DNA of 64,000 nt from a bacterium. GTDB taxonomy: Bacteria; Bdellovibrionota_C; UBA2361; RFPC01. The stretch is taken from positions 1 through 64,000 of the forward strand of contig JAUIBK010000001.1 in NCBI GenBank assembly GCA_030428205.1, in the 5' to 3' direction. Position 1 is the stretch's first letter. Every line of letters begins with the position of its first letter. The notes beneath the pieces were generated by a model. It did no database searches, had not been told where the DNA came from, and saw nothing but the letters and a program-made list of their open reading frames with translations. Below are positions 62,266 to 64,000 of this stretch, piece by piece. The position numbers and the translations under genes were made by a program.

Positions 62266-64000
62266 GTGGTAAGAAGGTTAACGAAGAGACTGTTTGGTCA
62301 TTCTCTCTTTGTGTTTCCGCTGTTTGCTGTTCTCTTCTCTCAATTCGTTTTCAATGTAAGCACAATCCATGCCGAGGTCATGAAGTACCACGTGACTGTT
62401 GAGGTCACCGATACAAATGGTGAGCCTGTGCAAGCGGTGACTATACACGGTACTGGTGGCATTGAGTCTTTACCTGGCCGTTTTACTGATTCAAACGGAC
62501 AGTGGACACTTGATCTCCGTGATATTGAACAAAGTAGTGCTACCGTTTACCTCGAACGAAACGGTTACCGCCTCAATCCTCCTTCATTCGAAATCAGTCG
62601 TGAAAATTGTCCTGATGGATATTGTGAAGTTACCGCTACGCTTGTTCAAAAAGAAGCGACAGCGGTTGTTCGCGCACTTGTCATTGATCAGAATCAAAAT
62701 GGAGTTGCCGGCGTTCCTGTAGCTCTTGCTGGTGCGGAAGATGCTGGAATAAAGTATACCGGAAAAGATGGTTACGCGTTTTTTAGTATTCTTACCCGAG
62801 AAGATGGGTGTGATGATCGTGACGAGGATAGAACGAATGATTCCTATACTCTTATGGCGACACGTTCAGTGCTTGGAGCTCTTTATGGAGCAAACGTAGG
62901 GAGTTCGAATTCAAACGGTTGTACGGTAGAGCTTCCATCACAGACAACACAGTGTCTTACTCGAGGATACCGTTTTGTTGTTCAAGCGCAGTGTTCTGCT
63001 AACACATATGCATATAGTTCCCCCGGAAACGGCTCATATGGCATTCGGGTAGTTGATCCGAATGGTAGTACCATTGCTGTTCCACTCACCGTGTATCCTG
63101 GTGAAGCTACCGTCAATACAAGTTCAAACAGTACTTTCACGCAGTTTACTGAATCAGCGCTTGGTGTCAGTGGTCAGTACCGCTCTATTGCTATCCCAAA
63201 GGGAAACTACGACTTCTATCCTCAAGAAGTTGAGCTTCGACCAGGCGCTTGTCCAAAAAATATCTGTACTGTTTTTGCAAAACCATCGAATCACCACGAG
63301 CAAGGGGTAGCTGTTGTTGAAATCACATACTCCGAGGGGGCCGGTGCCACAGGGGTTGGAGCTAGAGCGCATGGCTCCACCGTGGGCACCTCTTCAGTAA
63401 AGCGATACAGTGATTACGGAGGGGCTTTAATTTTTCCAACACAGCTCCAGAACCAGTGTAACGATGAAGACCTCTCTGCGCTCAATGATCGCATCTCGCT
63501 TGATCTCTCACTAACGGGGTGTGCCTTTGCGCATGAGAGCGCATTTCCATTTGAGCTTTGTCCGACTCACCCTCGTGAAGAGTTAGCCGTTCTTGCAACA
63601 TGTAATCTCGACGATGTGAATCAGTATACGATTAAAGGAACGGTTCGTGGACCTAACGGAGCAGCAGTACCTGGAGCCCGTATTCTTAAAAATGGACAGC
63701 AAGCATTTGTTACCCGTGATGATGGTTCTTACACTATCCAAGTTGATAAGGGAGAGACACTTGGGCTCGTAGCAAGCATCGAGCAGTTCTATTTCGATCC
63801 TCCAGCGTACGATCTCTATGTGGTTCAAGAGAACCTTGAAGATATCGATTTTATGGTTTACACAGCAGAAGGGGGGCTCGCCAGTGGTAACCTTCCGGCA
63901 GGGTGTGAAGCGAAAGACAATTACACAATTTCTGGTATCGTTTTTGATCACGACGGTGAGCCACTCGAAGGTGTTGAAATTCTCAATAATCACTCTGTGG
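62266..64000 (+). CDS. Secreted carboxypeptidase-regulatory-like repeat protein, partial
   Basis: The open frame begins at GTG 62266 (GCGGAG upstream) with signal peptide LFVFPLFAVLFSQF to HAEV, and continues past the window end (578 codons seen). Repeated beta-domain units follow: VTDTNGEPVQAVTIHG, VIDQNQNGVAGVPV, GTVRGPNGAAVPGARI and GIVFDHDGEPLEGVEI, each with G-x-P/V then a V-x-V/I element, typical of carboxypeptidase-regulatory or Cna-B-like folds. Conserved Cys pairs occur. A surface or adhesin-type role is likely. Confidence 0.7.
   Translation, partial: MVRRLTKRLFGHSLFVFPLFAVLFSQFVFNVSTIHAEVMKYHVTVEVTDTNGEPVQAVTIHGTGGIESLPGRFTDSNGQWTLDLRDIEQSSATVYLERNGYRLNPPSFEISRENCPDGYCEVTATLVQKEATAVVRALVIDQNQNGVAGVPVALAGAEDAGIKYTGKDGYAFFSILTREDGCDDRDEDRTNDSYTLMATRSVLGALYGANVGSSNSNGCTVELPSQTTQCLTRGYRFVVQAQCSANTYAYSSPGNGSYGIRVVDPNGSTIAVPLTVYPGEATVNTSSNSTFTQFTESALGVSGQYRSIAIPKGNYDFYPQEVELRPGACPKNICTVFAKPSNHHEQGVAVVEITYSEGAGATGVGARAHGSTVGTSSVKRYSDYGGALIFPTQLQNQCNDEDLSALNDRISLDLSLTGCAFAHESAFPFELCPTHPREELAVLATCNLDDVNQYTIKGTVRGPNGAAVPGARILKNGQQAFVTRDDGSYTIQVDKGETLGLVASIEQFYFDPPAYDLYVVQENLEDIDFMVYTAEGGLASGNLPAGCEAKDNYTISGIVFDHDGEPLEGVEILNNHSV

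Overview
The window is a stretch of bacterial chromosome from a flagellated, diderm (Gram-negative) organism. Evidence for an outer membrane is a FadL/OmpP1-type porin, several lipoproteins and exported proteins. Other markers are flagellin, MltG, UppP, EttA, RNase PH, rpsP-trmD, MetG and a one-piece tmRNA. The mix (DUF1501/DUF1800 pair, UGP2-type UDP-glucose pyrophosphorylase, HDOD-like protein, many SGNH and FG-GAP proteins, four-helix-bundle IVP gene) suggests a delta-proteobacteria-like or Bdellovibrionota/Myxococcota-like lineage. No rRNA gene or other decisive marker is present, so I do not assign a phylum.

Layout. 1-2 kb: an exported protoglobin gene diverges from a marR-cupin operon across two copies of a 15-bp palindrome that overlap two good sigma70-like promoters. 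1.8-8.3 kb: an accessory island next to the 3' end of ssrA. It holds a recombinase remnant, an ABC-three-component conflict operon (nuclease-like effector, small middle component, DUF2326 ATPase), an ORF fragment broken by a small inverted-repeat insertion, a nuclease-methyltransferase fusion with a one-TRD specificity subunit, and a GIY-YIG gene set in palindromic repeats. 8.3-8.7 kb: tmRNA. 8.9-20.7 kb: a DUF218 protein, a peptidoglycan-binding lipoprotein, TrmJ, a 757-residue protein with a caspase/clan-CD-like C-terminus, a hybrid histidine kinase, DUF1501/DUF1800 and TauE.

20.7-29.1 kb: housekeeping genes (UDP-glucose and dTDP-glucose synthesis, EttA, PdxH, TlyA, a soluble histidine kinase, YaaA, MltG). 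29-35.9 kb: surface-related genes, namely an SGNH protein overlapping a GT39-like membrane transferase with a C-terminal discoidin domain, and a flagellin whose variable region is replaced by seven FG-GAP repeats. 35.8-45.2 kb: rph-ECF sigma-anti-sigma, a MazG-like protein, an HDOD-like protein, acyl-CoA synthetase and a fatty-acid porin, and a chalcone-isomerase-like protein. 45-60 kb: an MFS protein, RtcB, an ABC exporter pair, YjbQ, malic enzyme, a Ca/Na antiporter, UppP, an IVP element, a COG4752 methyltransferase, TrmD, S16, MetG and an IMPase-like phosphatase. 60-64 kb: a TadE/TadG-like pair and the start of a large secreted carboxypeptidase-regulatory-like repeat protein that runs off the window.

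The most notable non-coding structure is a family of about 88-bp inverted-repeat elements (three copies, near-identical 28-30 bp arms). Several other long perfect inverted repeats are also present. Candidates for new biology, in my order: the beta-propeller flagellin, the caspase-like protein, the ABC-3C island at ssrA, the hairpin repeat family, and the protoglobin-MarR-cupin circuit.
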